Positions 1 through 11,814 are shown, counted from the first letter of the stretch. The stretch is DNA of 64,000 nt from Tritrichomonas musculus (GCA_039105265.1 JAPFFF010000013.1:186001-250000); one strand, 5' to 3'. The notes: generated by a model not told the origin, from the sequence alone. Numbers and translations are program-made.

Positions 1-525
1 TTGAATAATAAACTCTTAGTTTTTCAATTATTTCTGATAAAAATAAAAGAATTTCTATTTGTAAATATATTATTTACAATAAATTATTTAAAGAATTGGT
101 GCTTTGAAACATATTATATTTAATAAGTGAATTGTAATTTTGCAAAAAAAATTGATTTTATTAAACAATTTAATTGCAATTGATAATATAATAATGGCTT
201 TATCAAATATTCCTTATTAAAATCGAAACTCATGGATATTTCTAATGTGGATTGCAAAATTAATGTTATCAATTTGAAATATTTTTTTTTTGTGAAAATA
301 TAAAAATATGTTCGAAAGAATAACATAAAATTATTTATATATATTGAAAATGTACAACATATAAAATTTTAATTTGATATAAAACCTTTGTATTGATTAA
401 CAAGATTAATTAATTGAAAAAAATTGATTCTAACATACTAATATGATTAAAAATGCATCAATTCCATTAAAAAAATTTACTAGATTTAATTTTTCTGATA
501 TGATATTACAAAACAATAGCATATA
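1..525. other. AT-rich intergenic DNA, no gene seen
   Basis: This stretch lies downstream of the minus-strand Myb gene. It is dominated by A/T runs. The only longer open frame (about 120-326, minus) is low-complexity Phe/Lys/Leu-rich and has no recognisable domain, so I treat it as a chance frame. I see no RNA gene or repeat. Confidence 0.6.
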
Positions 526-1533
526 TTATACAACTGATAAATTGTTCAAAAAATTGAAAATACCTTGATCCAAAGGCCAATCGATGGTGTCATTAGTTGG
601 AAATAATGGCGGAAAGAACATTTTTTTATCCTTTTTAGCTTTTTCAGGCAATATTTCATAATTTTCATTTTTCAAATTATTATTAATATTCAGACCAAAA
701 GATGGAACTTTTTTCGAATTATCATCCTCATTAAATAACAGTATAGATTTAATGGTACTATTTTTGCTGTTTGCTACTGGATTAATTGAAATTAAATTAT
801 TATTATTAATGCAATCATTGATATTTTGGATAAAACAATCACCAGCATATTTATTCCCTTCATAATGCTTACAATTTGAAACATTATTAATACATTTTAA
901 ATTTTGGAAGTCCATCGTTGAATCATGCCTTTGCTTGCTGACATAGGTGTACCACCTATTTTTAATATTATTTTCACTTCTTCCGTGGAAAAAATTTACA
1001 ATTTTATTCCAATGCTGCCCAAGTTCGTTTACTTTTTCTTCTAACAAATTATCTTCTTCTTTAGTCCAAGGCCCATTTGATAGAGAAGGATCAAGATAAT
1101 TGTGGAAACGATCTCTACATTGTCGTCCAGTTCTTCCTGGCATGGATAAAGCTATTCTGTCCCATTTTTTGGCACCTTGCCTGGCAATTAAATTGATAAG
1201 TTTCCGATCTTCCTCAGGGGTAAATTTTCGTTTATGGTTACGTACTAAATCTGAAGAAGATTCAATTGCAGATTTGGGAATTTTGGAATAATTGTCTGAT
1301 TTTGAACCATAAAAAGAAGATTGATTGCTACACTTATCCCTATATGTTGTAGCACTATTTTGGTTGCCTAATGAGGCATGATTATTAATTTTTTGATTAT
1401 TTCCATTTTCTATAGGAAAATGATGAAGTTCATTAATTCCTTGTGGAATTCTGGAGGGAATTGGAACATTAAATGCTAAAGAATTGTTATAGAATCCCAA
1501 ATTATGCTGATTCCACTCGGAGTTATTTTTCAT
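526..1533 (-). CDS. R2R3 Myb-like DNA-binding protein
   Basis: Predicted nuclear transcription regulator of 335 residues, starting at an ATG. Two Myb repeats are visible. R2 (about residues 101-147) has the spaced tryptophan/aromatic pattern F-TPEED, W-DRIA and RTGRQCRDRFHNYL. R3 (about 152-199) has WTKEEDNLLEE, HW-KI and RSENNIKNRWYTYV. The first aromatic position of R2 is Phe, as is common in R2R3 proteins. The N-terminal 100 residues are Asn/Ser-rich and probably disordered; the tail after residue 200 is also Asn-rich with no domain. Trichomonads carry large families of such two-repeat Myb proteins, some shown in Trichomonas vaginalis to control surface-protein genes. The target of this one cannot be read from sequence. 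No TCAYTW initiator stands close to the ATG. Confidence 0.9.
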   Translation of the reverse strand: MKNNSEWNQHNLGFYNNSLAFNVPIPSRIPQGINELHHFPIENGNNQKINNHASLGNQNSATTYRDKCSNQSSFYGSKSDNYSKIPKSAIESSSDLVRNHKRKFTPEEDRKLINLIARQGAKKWDRIALSMPGRTGRQCRDRFHNYLDPSLSNGPWTKEEDNLLEEKVNELGQHWNKIVNFFHGRSENNIKNRWYTYVSKQRHDSTMDFQNLKCINNVSNCKHYEGNKYAGDCFIQNINDCINNNNLISINPVANSKNSTIKSILLFNEDDNSKKVPSFGLNINNNLKNENYEILPEKAKKDKKMFFPPLFPTNDTIDWPLDQGIFNFLNNLSVV

Positions 1534-2229
1534 TTTTCAAAAATAATTTTAATAAATTATTTTAATTCAATTTTTTTATAATTTTATTTTCTATTGAATT
1601 TTCTGATGGGTTAAAAAAATAAAAAAATGAAAAGTATTCAAAAATCAGATAAAGTGTATTCTTTCTTTTTCAAAAGCCGATATTTTTAAAATTCAGTGTT
1701 CATTGAAACGAATATTATTTTCAATTATTCATTTAGCACAAAGTTTTGTCCAATAAATGAATATATAATGCTTACTGATTATATTTTTTGGATTTGCAAA
1801 ATCTTGGTCAATCTTAATAATTCATCGGTAACTTCATATATCTGGGTTTTAATTTTGCTTTATTTAACTATATTTGATTTGAATTTTAAATAAACTTATG
1901 TATAGATTTTAGTCGCTTTGAAAATATTCTGAATTTCAACCCACATCACAATCAATTCAAATTCTCCATCCACTTTATCAAAAACTGGGATTTGATGAAA
2001 TTTGTAACAATAATTAGAAAAGATAAAAATTCAAAGTATAAATCTAGTATGTTTAGTAACAAAGATTTTTTGGTTATTATGAAATAAAAAAATGACATAA
2101 TATAAAAAACGATTATTTTTATTAATTTCATATAACATGTCATTAAATTTGTAAATTATCTCAAAGTAAACTTTTTCCGATGGGGAAATTTTTAAAAAAT
2201 AAACGTCCAGTATCTTAATTTAATTTATA
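1534..2229. other. Intergenic DNA with a palindromic repeat near 2090
   Basis: AT-rich spacer between the Myb gene and the hAT element. No convincing gene: the open frames are Phe/Ile/Leu-rich low complexity. At about 2090-2145 there is a hairpin-like segment that starts AATGACAT and ends ATGTCATT. A closely related copy occurs at about 5748-5808, on the other side of the hAT element. Confidence 0.5.
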
Positions 2230-2237
2230 CCTTTAAG
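2230..2237. repeat. Left 8-bp target-site duplication of the hAT element
   Basis: CCTTTAAG, identical to 5261-5268 and directly abutting the left TIR. Confidence 0.85.
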
Positions 2238-5200
2238 CTAGGCTTTGGTATCCAAACGTATTTATATTCAAAAAGTTTAAAATGGATTCTTCAAAATATC
2301 CAAAAAAAATTGAGAACTTTGAAATAGCCAAAATATCCATTTTTGGATAGTTGCTTTCAATTTTGGTCATTATTTAAATTTTCAATTATAAAAATTTAAC
2401 GATAGATGACTTTTTAATATAATACATAGAAAAATTATTAATAAATACTTGAATTTTTGCTATCGTTATTTCTTCTTTCAAAATTTGATCGTTTTGGTCA
2501 ATTTTTATTATTTTTATATTTTTTAATGATTTTCATAATTTTAATATCACTTTTAATGAACCAAGATTGGATAAAGCTTCCAGAATTTAGAAGAGATTGA
2601 AAAGATAGGAAAATTTACAAAGCTCAATGTTTGAAGTGTAAAAACTTTTTCAGTAATCATAGATATATGCCAAAACATACAAAAGCTTGCAAAGGGAATA
2701 ATAATTTCCAAATACAAATAATAAACACAGGATTTTTACCTCAAGTTCAAAATGGAAAAATTGATTTTCCAAAGTTTTATGAAGATATAATTAATTTATT
2801 TTGTGCAGCCAATATTTCTTTTTCTCAAATTAACAGTCCAATTTTTAGACAATTATTTATTAACATGGGAATTGATGATAAAGAAATCCCAAATTCTGAA
2901 AACTTTAGAGATTTAATTTTTGAATTAAGTAATATAAAACATTCAGAAAATATAGAACTTTTTCAAAACAAACTTGTTTCTTTAGTAATTGATGGTACAA
3001 CAAGTTGGAATAAAAGCTTGTATCTAATTTCAATTTATTATCCTGGTTTACTGCGACATTTGACATTAATTCAAATTGATAAACCAACTGCAAATAATTT
3101 AAAAATCGTTATAAATTCAATTTGTGAAGAATTATCTAAAAACAATATATCTGTAGTTGGTGTGACAACAGATAACGCATCTAATTTAGTTAAATGTTTT
3201 AATGATATTCAAAAAGAAGTTTTTGAACAAGATAAAAAATTTCCCATAATTCGTTTCGCATGTGCAGCACATACTTGTCAATTATTGATCGAAGATCTCA
3301 GAAAATTGAATGAAACATTTAATAATTCAATTATTATTATATCTGAATTTATATCATGGATTCGAAGGAAAAAAATTTTAATAGAAAGCAAATCTCAAGG
3401 ATTAAAAAATTCACCACCAAAATTAAATAGAACAAGGTGGAATTCTTTATATATTTGTGTAAATTACATTTTAAAAAATGTTGACTTTTTCAAAGGTACG
3501 ATAGAAAAATTTTCTAAAACAAATGAAAAATGTCCAATTCAGTTAAATGAAAAAGAAGTTAAACAATTAACAGCCGTTTCAAATGTTTTAAAACCAATTA
3601 TTGATTTCACTAACTCGGTACAAGGAAATTTCGTTTCAGTTGGTAGTGTTTTTTGTGAAATATTAAAACTCTTAAATAGTATAACATGTATTGACGATCC
3701 TTATGGTTTTGGCTTTGCAAAAATTATCACCGACAGAATATCGATACGTTTCTCTCAAAACTGTGACTACATAATTGCAGAACTTGGTTTTTTATTTACA
3801 AGATCAGGTCGTGAATGGTGGCAGATGAAAACCATACGTGCAGATGCTATTTCATTTAAGATAGTTCAAAATGAAGAAATATCAAACGAAGATTTAAATT
3901 TCATTCAATGTTACAACTTTGAAAAGCAATTATTAATTAACAAAATTGAAGAAATGGCAGCCTATTTACATATAAATTCACAAAATGCTGTAAAAGCTTT
4001 CTTATCATGGCTAAAATTAAAAGATGTGTTTCTTGAAGAGCCAATATCATACTGGAAAACGAATATCACAGCCTTTATATCGTTCAATAATGAGCAAATA
4101 AAATTACAAGATTTATGTACAATTGCTGTCAGAGTCTTAGTCTTGCCTGGGTCCGAAGCTATCTGTGAAAGGTGCTTTTCGCAACTTAAGTTGATTCACA
4201 ATCATTTGAGAACTACTTTAAAAAGTGATATTCTTGATTGCTTACTCAGAATAAAGCTTAATCTTATTTGGGAGCATGAATTGACTGAAATTGATTCGAT
4301 AATTGGCGAATTAAGCGAAGAGGAGGAGGAAGAAGAAGACTTTGACAATGACATTGAAAATGAAAGATAACTCAATCATAAATAATCAATTAAAAGAATT
4401 ACAAATTCAAAAATTACTAAAAAATAATACTAATTAAATTTTCATTATCTATTTTTTTTTTTTTAAAATTTGTTTATCTTAAATTCTGTTATATTTTTGA
4501 ATTATTTTTGAATTATTTGAATGAATGACATCAATTCCAAAGTCTATGTAACAAATAGCTAATTATTATTTCTAAAAAAATATTTTTAAACAAATAAAAC
4601 ACTGATCTGATATGCTTGAAACAATATATGACTATATTTATTTACACTTAATATTTGGTTGATATTGCACAAATATTATAAACATTTTTTTCAAAATCCA
4701 TTTGTATAATTTCGCATACCTTGATTTATGTTCCTTTTAGAGACCGGCAAAGCAAACATGATTGATGTATTTATTAAAATAAACAAAATATCAATAAATC
4801 CTTAAAATAATAAATAAATGAAATTAGTTGAATAAAATATATAGCAATGCCTTAATTTTAATATTATATGATTGGTTAATTCATGAATGTGTTATTTATT
4901 TCTTAAGATATTAATAGAAATATTTCTCAAAAATTTTTCCGATCTTTTTTTTTTTTGAGATATTTTGATAACCGATAAATAGCAAATTTGTGAAAAATAA
5001 TTTAATAAACTTCTGAATTTAATAATGAGAAATTTTTTTAGCAAACATTATATAATGGTTTATTAATAAATAATAGATCTAATTATTTAAAAAAATTAGC
5101 ATTATATATAAAGTATCCAATTTCAAAATTATTGGATATTTCAATTCAAAAAATTGAATAAAAACACGATAAAAAAACTCGTTTTTTGTCCATAAAAAAG

Positions 5201-5260
5201 TGACAGCTGTTTTCAAAAAGTCGAAAATGGACATTCAATTCACTGGACTCAAAAGCCTAG
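2238..5260 (+). mobile_element. hAT-family DNA transposon, full length, 8-bp TSD
   Basis: The ends are read directly. The left end begins CTAGGCTTTGG at 2238 and the right end finishes CAAAAGCCTAG at 5260, giving a short TIR of about 10 bp plus a looser match further in. The element is flanked by identical 8-bp sequences CCTTTAAG at 2230-2237 and 5261-5268. An 8-bp target duplication is the hallmark of hAT transposons and agrees with the encoded transposase. The element is about 3.02 kb. The DNA after the gene (about 4371-5260) is non-coding and AT-rich. The perfect TSD and the nearly intact gene suggest a fairly recent insertion. Confidence 0.88.
2556..4370 (+). pseudogene. hAT transposase interrupted by one in-frame TGA
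   Basis: The coding frame runs from an ATG at 2556 to the stop at 4368-4370, about 604 codons, with a single TGA at 2598-2600. Read through it, the N-terminus resembles a BED zinc finger: a tryptophan region (DWIKLPEF), then CLKCKNF, then a His and Cys in HTKAC. Further along are the hAT hallmarks: VIDGTTSWNK, TTDNASN, a CAAHTCQLL motif, RTRWNSLY, and the C-terminal dimerisation block SEAICERCFSQLKL through LRTTL. The acidic tail is Glu-rich. Downstream of the TGA the first ATG is near 2667, which would lose most of the BED finger. Such a product might still dimerise but is unlikely to bind DNA properly. Alternatives are readthrough or a sequencing error; the stop is a single base from a sense codon. 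Confidence 0.82.
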
Positions 5261-5268
5261 CCTTTAAG
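5261..5268. repeat. Right 8-bp target-site duplication of the hAT element
   Basis: CCTTTAAG, identical to 2230-2237 and directly abutting the right TIR. It also forms the start of the inverted-repeat arm of an older element at 5261-5604. Confidence 0.85.
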
Positions 5269-5604
5269 AGACCACTATCAAATTCTGAGTTAAAAATTCT
5301 ATGAGTTATCACAAAATTAATTGACTTAAAAAAAATTATTTCTTGAGTATTTTTGCTATATTTTGGTATATATAAATTATATAAATTACATATCATTTAT
5401 TTCTATTCTTCTTTTAAGCCTATTCCCTTTTTTCAATAAAAATCTAAAAGTTGAAAGGAGTAAAAATTTTACAAAAATGATCGGAATGGTGAAATTTTAA
5501 AGTTTTAAACTTTTTCCGAAATAATAACCATTGAATTTTATTTTCTATGAGTTTTTTCAATATTGAAATGTTTACAAAAAAATATGATAGTGGTCCCTTA
5601 AAAG
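5261..5604. mobile_element. MITE-like inverted-repeat element split by the hAT insertion
   Basis: The 20-bp left arm at 5261-5280 (CCTTTAAGAGACCACTATCA) matches the reverse complement of 5585-5604 at 18 of 20 positions. The interior is AT-rich and non-coding. The hAT target duplication is the first 8 bp of the left arm, so the hAT landed at the very edge of this older element. Confidence 0.5.
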
Positions 5605-6659
5605 AATAGAGAATTATTTTAAAGAAAAAAAATAGTAAAATTTTTGTAATTGATTCAGCGTTGTATGTCGGACCTATAAGATAGCATGTTTTTACATTAA
5701 ATTATCGATATTTTAGTAACTGCAATTTTTTTTGACATTCTCAAAGAATAAAATGACATGTTAAATAAAAAACGATTATTTTCATCCATTTCATGTAACA
5801 TGTCATAATGTTTATTTAAATTGTAAAATAAGTGTCAAAAACAAGCCTAGTCAATTTAAACTTTTTCAGAGACAGCAACTATTCAAATAATAAACGTTCT
5901 TCTATTCAAAAAATAACGTACTGGATTTGTACCTTAAATATGAAATTTTAAATCAATAAAGATAATTTAATTTTACAAAAAATATAAATTTTTTAAAAAG
6001 TGAAAAACGATCATTTTTTGTAAGCTTCTCAAAATCAATTTTGGTAAATATTTTTTGCCTTGATATTCTTTGAATAAAAAAAGCGAAAAATATTTTATTA
6101 TCCCGGCATTAATATTTCATAATTAGATATAAAATTTGTTAATTTGCAAATTTGGAGATAACAAAGGCCATTCAAAATATCTCCAATAGCCACAATTCCA
6201 AGTAGAAAAGAGGAAATTTTATAGCCTTATAGCGTTGTTCTCAGTAATAATTTTTTTGTTGGTAAATTGATTCTTTTTTGAAGATTTTGAAAATCATTTT
6301 TACAATTATTAATCAAAAACTCGATTTTTAACAATCTCATTATAATATTGGTCATATAAATCTCTTTGGCTTCATTCAACTTATATCAACGTGTGGTATT
6401 GAAATGCAATTATTAAGATGCAATTCCAAATGTTAATCACAAATTACCATCAATTGAAGAACCTTAGACACCTTTCAATATTACCTCAGGAATTTTTGAA
6501 AAAATATTGAATGAATTTATTCAAATAATTGAATATTTTTTTCTGAAGAAGTATCTTTTTCAGAAAAAATGTCAAGAGTAATTTTCAATGAAACCATCTT
6601 TTTTTGAGAGAATTTTTTTGGTAAAAGAGAACGTTTATAATTACAATTAGCACCTATTG
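5605..6659. other. AT-rich intergenic DNA with repeat fragments
   Basis: No gene recognised. At about 5748-5808 there is a palindrome bounded by ATGACATGTTA and TAACATGTCAT. With the following ~100 bp it resembles 2090-2210. The remainder is A/T-rich low complexity. Confidence 0.45.
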
Positions 6660-7600
6660 CAAACAATATCCTGATTATTCAATGGTCTAATGAAGAAAGA
6701 TCAACTTTAAGCCAAGTTCAAATGAATATATTTGAAGAGAAACTAAAAGGAGAAAGTGTTGGAACAATAATGGCTAATAATAATGTAAATAGATCAAATG
6801 TATACATGTTTATGATACTTAAATTGAATTTACACTTTTAGGAAACCAATAGGAAAGAGGGAAATCAATTGGTGGAAGCTTTGCATATTTAGGTGATATT
6901 GATTCTCAAATAATGAAAAGTAAAATAATCAACCGAGCTATTGATATGAATTGCACAAAAACTATAGAATTAGTTCAACTTACAATTAAATTAAGGGCCT
7001 CAAGAAGGCAAAAGGAAAAATTTTATATTGGAATACTCGAAAAAGAAGAAACATAACAAAAAATCCAAAACATATCGTAAATTACTTGATTATTTAGAAT
7101 CTTGTTCGGTATCTGAATCTTGGTTAACTCATTTTGCTGAAAGAAATCAAATTAAAATAAAAGATCCTACAATTAACGAAGAACAAAGACGAAAATACTG
7201 TAACCTGGCAGCTTTATATGATTTTTATTTATAAAACTACAACATCCTAAAGAATACCAATCCTCATTTACTTTGGAAAACTGACGAGGCTTCGCATACC
7301 AGCACTGTTATTGATATGAACATATATACATCAGAAAAAAGAACAAATGATACACACGTGACTATAATGTTTTGTTATTACATAATAGGCAAAAAAATGA
7401 AACTTTTCATTATACTTCTTTATATACCTTTTTTGCCTTTCGCATTTGAGAGTGTTTTTAGTACTTACTTTGCATCACAGCAAAACGGTTGGATGACACG
7501 CACTTTATTCGGAGCTTTGACTGTATATTTTGTCAGAGAACTCACTCATATAAGACAAATAATTGCAAAAAATTGTATAGAAAAAATATTAGTAATATAG
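6660..7600 (+). pseudogene. Decayed DDE_1 (pogo-like) transposase, N-terminal half
   Basis: Translating across several frames gives pieces of one protein. There is a helix-turn-helix-like start (EEKLKGESVGTIMANNNVN), a basic linker, and WLTHFAERNQIKI (near 7110). After a stop near 7234 come HLLWKTDEASHTST (near 7270) and WMTRTLFGALTVYFVREL (near 7490-7545). The TDE-type motif matches the first catalytic Asp region of DDE_1 transposases, and the Gly-Trp-x-Thr segment is typical of the same family. Stops and frameshifts at several points show it is dead. The catalytic C-terminal half is not present here. A fragment carrying a matching C-terminal half lies at 30628-31396. Confidence 0.6.
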
Positions 7601-8311
7601 AACAAATACCACAGCCAAAATACTAAAAAATTATTTTTATGTTCAAATTTAATGATGAAGCAAATGAAAATGTTATATCGTATGGAAACAAATCCAGGCC
7701 ATCTTCAAGAAATTTTTAATGATATAAAAATATAGCAAATTAAAAACCATTGTTTATAACAAATAATAGTAATACTTTGTTTTTAAACCAACAAACAAAA
7801 ATTAATTACAAAATTATACACTAATATTTTTGAAAATTTAATACTTATTTTTACGCAAATTTTCAAAAACCCAAACATATTTCCTCATTAAGTATTAAAA
7901 CTTCAAAATTATTTCACTCAAAACTCAAAAAATATGATTTTCGATGAACGCAAAAAAACAAAACGCATTTTCTCACCGGATTTCCCAATTTATAAAATTA
8001 CTATTCCAAATAAATTTAATGTTTTCAAGTTTTTATAATCTCTTTAAAGTTTCGTATTCTTTAGGATATTGCAGTTTATTTTAATGATTTTTAGCTTTCA
8101 TTTAATTAAAAGAATATGATATAGTGTGGTGAAAAAGTTTTTGAATATTTTATAATTTTTTGTATATTGACTTTTTATTTAAAAATGTTTAATAAATAAA
8201 TAGTGGATTACATGTTGCTTGAAATATTCTAATTATATGATTAAATGATAATTTAATAAAAAGTTATAAACCTTTGAAAAATTATACGTTTATTTTTTTA
8301 AAAAAAAGAAT
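7601..8311. other. AT-rich spacer between two dead transposases
   Basis: No gene seen. One oddity: GTATTCTTTAGGATATTGCA at about 8054-8073 is a near-perfect inverted copy of 7237-7256 in the upstream transposase remnant. Confidence 0.45.
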
Positions 8312-8767
8312 ATGGAATTTCGGTATGTTATTCATAGTTTATGGCTTAAAAAAAAAAGCACTCAAGAGATTTATCATTACATGCAAGAAACATATAAAGA
8401 TGCATGTCCTTCATCACCCACGATATATTATTGGGTTCATCAATTTAACAGAGGAAGAAAAACTGTTATTGATTTGCCTCGGTCTGGAAGACCCAAACTT
8501 TTTGAAAAGATAGATGAAGTTAAAAAACTAATCGACGAATTTCCATTCGCATCATGCCATTATATAGCACGCATTGCGAAAATTGATAAAAATACTGTTA
8601 AAAGGATTTTGACAGAAGATTTGAATATGAGAAAGTTATGTTGTCATTGGGTTCCTCATGATCTTACAGAAATTCAAAAAGCAAATAGAGTGAAACAATC
8701 GAAGGAACTTCTATCAATTTTACAATCATTAACAAAAAGACAAACGATGAAAGTGATCACTAGTTAG
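8312..8767 (+). pseudogene. Mariner-type transposase, N-terminal fragment
   Basis: A 151-codon open frame carries the paired helix-turn-helix of mariner transposases. The linker block WVHQFNRGRKTVIDL is followed by PRSGRPK near residues 48-67, then a second HTH and NMRKLCCHWVPHDLTEIQKA, the conserved region before the catalytic domain. The frame stops at 8767 before any of the catalytic Asp residues, where a normal mariner protein would run to about 340-350 residues. The sequence switches to unrelated DNA at about 8762, where a 31-bp segment identical to 30893-30923 begins. This is therefore a 3'-truncated, inactive copy. Confidence 0.75.
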
Positions 8768-9020
8768 ATATGGTAGTGGGTGTTTCACACCACACTACAC
8801 ACATGAAACTTACACTTTTGGTCGTTTTTCGTTATGAAAATTAATTTTGGTCTCGCCAAAAGAAATGTCATGATTTACGTCTCGTGGCGCGTATATTTAA
8901 TGTATAACCTCGATGTCAGAGCTGTTGGTGATGTTTCAACAATTGATACAACAAATGATATTCATAAATTGCTATTCATCAGATGATGCACAAATGAAAT
9001 ATAATTTATTGATATCATAA
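8768..9020. other. Less AT-rich intergenic segment of unknown origin
   Basis: The composition is more balanced than the surroundings (for example CTCGTGGCGCG near 8882). I found no coherent frame. It may belong to the same imported piece as the open frame that follows. Confidence 0.35.
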
Positions 9021-9437
9021 ATGAAACGCTTAACTGACCCAATCGATTACACACCAATACCAAAGGAATACGTGTTCTTCAGGGAAAATGATGAATTGAG
9101 GGCAAAAATAAATTCACTTGCTTTAGAACAAAATGGAAATCAAGGTAGTGCAACAGGAGATTTGATTTCATATGCCACAAAAGCAGAATTATCACAATAT
9201 AGAAAATTAAATGACATATCCTATCATAATCATCAAGAACTCCTAATCATAAATAAAGAAGTGTTATTGGATAATGGTGATGAACAATGGAGATTTACAA
9301 CATCTCATATACCATATCATTAGGTAACTCATTTGATTGGAAAATATACAGATCCAGATGGTGTTGAGCATGAAATAAATACGACATGTATATTTGTTGT
9401 GTCTCACGAGATGCATAGTAGTGGTTTCTTAGAGTGA
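9021..9437 (+). pseudogene. Unrecognised coding fragment with one in-frame TAG
   Basis: The first 100 codons run from an ATG to TAG at 9321-9323. The same frame stays open for another ~37 codons to TGA at 9435-9437 with coding-like content (KYTDPDGVEHE, VVSHEMHSS). Base and codon use are less A/T-biased than in neighbouring DNA, resembling the cluster at 61.4-64 kb. No motif, signal peptide or membrane segment is visible and I do not recognise the family. An overlapping minus-strand frame (9295-9609) is less convincing. Most likely a dead fragment of a mobile-element or virus-like gene, but this is inference. Confidence 0.4.
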
Positions 9438-9607
9438 ACTTTTTATACTGTGTCATAGTTTTTAAATCTGATGGTGTGCCCATTTGCGATGTTTCCATTT
9501 GTGATGTGAACAAATGATTTGAATCAGTGAATTTTTTGAATGAAACTTTGTATGAAAAAAACTTTTTGAATGACTGCTTGGGATTGTTAGGTCTTGGGTA
9601 GCGAAGC

Positions 9608-9735
9608 ATGCCAAAGCCTACCGTTAACTACTCAAGGATTGATATTAAGATTAGGGGAAAAAATCATCAAAATCAAGAAATGAAAGAAAAACTTTTGAAT
9701 CACAAAATTCGATCGTCAAGTCCAGGAAATCCATA
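9608..9735. other. Short open stretch interrupted by a MITE-like repeat
   Basis: A plus-strand frame opens with ATG at 9608 but runs into an inverted-repeat element at 9737. Only about 43 codons precede that element and no family is recognisable. Confidence 0.25.
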
Positions 9736-10320
9736 TTTTAAGGACGACCTTTCACCGTTTATAATTTATTTTATAACGATTAATTTTTGTATTCATTTTC
9801 ATCGTAAATCATTGAAAATTAAAAAATTTAATAACTCAAGTTAGAAGGGAAAAAAGAAACTTGTTTTTGTGTTAATACAAATCAAATAGAATAAATTATT
9901 GATATCCGGTTCGAAAAGTAATATTAATACTTGTTATTTATCATATTTAATCATTTTTTTATTTAATCTACTAAAATTTCATCTTTTTCTTTAATATATT
10001 ATGAGTTTGGAACCGGATTATTTTAAATATTCGTGTTATTTAATAAATGGTGCATAGAAAACAAAATTGTTTTTCTTTGAAATAGAGTTATTTCATTTTG
10101 AAATTCTTAGAAAAAATATAAACGTATTTTGGTTTAATTCACTTTTATTTTTTGAAATATCTCTTTTTCAAAGCTGAATAATTATTTAATTATTTTTTAT
10201 ATGCATTATATTCCAATTATTTATTTGTTAATATGAGTTTTACAATAAAATTTTGAAAGATTGAGGAAAAATTAAATGTAACCACGACGATCATTTTTCA
10301 TAGAAAGGTCGTCCTTAAAG
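9736..10320. mobile_element. MITE-like element with 18-bp inverted ends
   Basis: The left arm at 9736-9753 (TTTTAAGGACGACCTTTC) and the reverse complement of 10303-10320 (CTTTAAGGACGACCTTTC) match at 17 of 18 positions. The ~550-bp interior is A/T-rich. It contains a second inverted pair, ATCCGGTTCGAAA near 9903 against TTTGGAACCGGAT near 10006. The TIRs resemble those at 5261-5604 (TTTAAG followed by G/A-CCAC-like bases), hinting at one MITE family. Confidence 0.5.
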
Positions 10321-11814
10321 GCCAGCCTCATCATATCCCATAACCAACAAATGAAATAATCGGAAATATTAGAAAAAATGCCAGAGTATAAAATAATATC
10401 CTTTTTTCATTGGATGCTGTGATTTCATTTTCATACTACATATATTAAAAGTAAAAAATGTCGTAAAAAAACATTATAATTAATAGCGCTTTTTTGTATC
10501 AATTCAAACCAATTATTTCATATTATAAATGTTTCACTATATATGTTCAATCAGCTACTTCGGGGAAAGCTTGTCAAAAACAAATTGACCTTTTATTTAC
10601 TATATCAAAAAGTTAAATGAAAAAAAGATTTTCTGTTTTTTCATTTGCATAAGATGGATATCAATCATATCATAAATAGATGAAAATGATCATATAAAAT
10701 GTAAATAGATGAAATCAGCACAAAGAAAAACCAATCAAATATTTTGTTAATGATTTATATATTAGTGACCTATATCGCTATAAACTTATAACACACGATA
10801 TCGGTTTATTACAAAGAGATTCTGGGCAATCTCAATCTTTTTTAAAACGTTTGCCTTTTGAAATTTTTTTAAAAATAAAAATATCTAGTTTCTACTTGAA
10901 TTTTATTTTAATAAAAATATATAATCATATTTAATAAACAATATTATAAATGAAAACATTTATTAATTTAATCAATCTTTAAAAAACTTCAACAATTGAT
11001 CAGATTTGATTTTATTGTTTCTCGAAATTGAACAGAGGAATATGCTCAATATTTGACCAACAACTTGTTAAGCATATAAATATTGTCTGGTATCAATTAT
11101 ATCCTGAAAACTAGAACATAAAAAATTTCGAACACTTCTATAATATCATTTTTTTTTTTTTAAATTTCCAAAATTTTATAAAGATTATTTAATGAAATTG
11201 AATTGTTGTAATTTATTATTTAAGTAGAGCGAAGCTCAAAAAGTAGGTTCCACAAACTGGTAATTTATAAAAGATAAGGGTAATTTTTCCTCAGAAAATT
11301 GAATGGAAAAAACTGGGGGAAAATGGTAATTTTTTGAATTAAAAATGATCGTTTTTTTAAATTTTTTTTTATAAAAATACAGCATAAACTACATTTAGCG
11401 TTTCAAAATTAAAATAAAATATTAAGAAAAAGAACAATACATAAAATTCATATGTTTATTACCTCAAAAAATGAAATTTAAAAAAATCATCATTACCTTC
11501 AAAAATATTAATTCCAAAATTAACATCATTCAAATCAACAATCAGCAATCTTTAAGTCAATAATTTACAATATTAATTCAAAAATAAAAATCATTCAAAT
11601 CAACATGATTTAATTTCATAATTTACAACATTTAAATGTTGTTTAGAATAATTCACAACAAATAGATCACCAATTCAACATTTAATTTGAAATAAGTAAT
11701 GTGCACAAAACGGCTCAATAAATATCATTATATCATCGATATGCATCAATTTACATATAAGTAAACTAATTTAATATTTCCTTTTTGTTTTTTCATAAAA
11801 AAATAATTGAAAAT
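10321..11814. other. AT-rich non-coding DNA with degenerate short repeats
   Basis: No gene seen. At about 11225 lies GAGCGAAGCTCAAAAAG, nearly repeated at 12836. Between about 11500 and 11700 a degenerate unit resembling CATTCAAATCAACA recurs several times. Confidence 0.45.

Noticed and set aside
120-326. 68-codon minus-strand frame
   Set aside because: Low-complexity composition typical of A/T-rich DNA; no motif or neighbour support.
9295-9609. 104-codon minus-strand frame
   Set aside because: It overlaps the continuation of the plus-strand fragment at 9021-9437, which has more convincing protein content.
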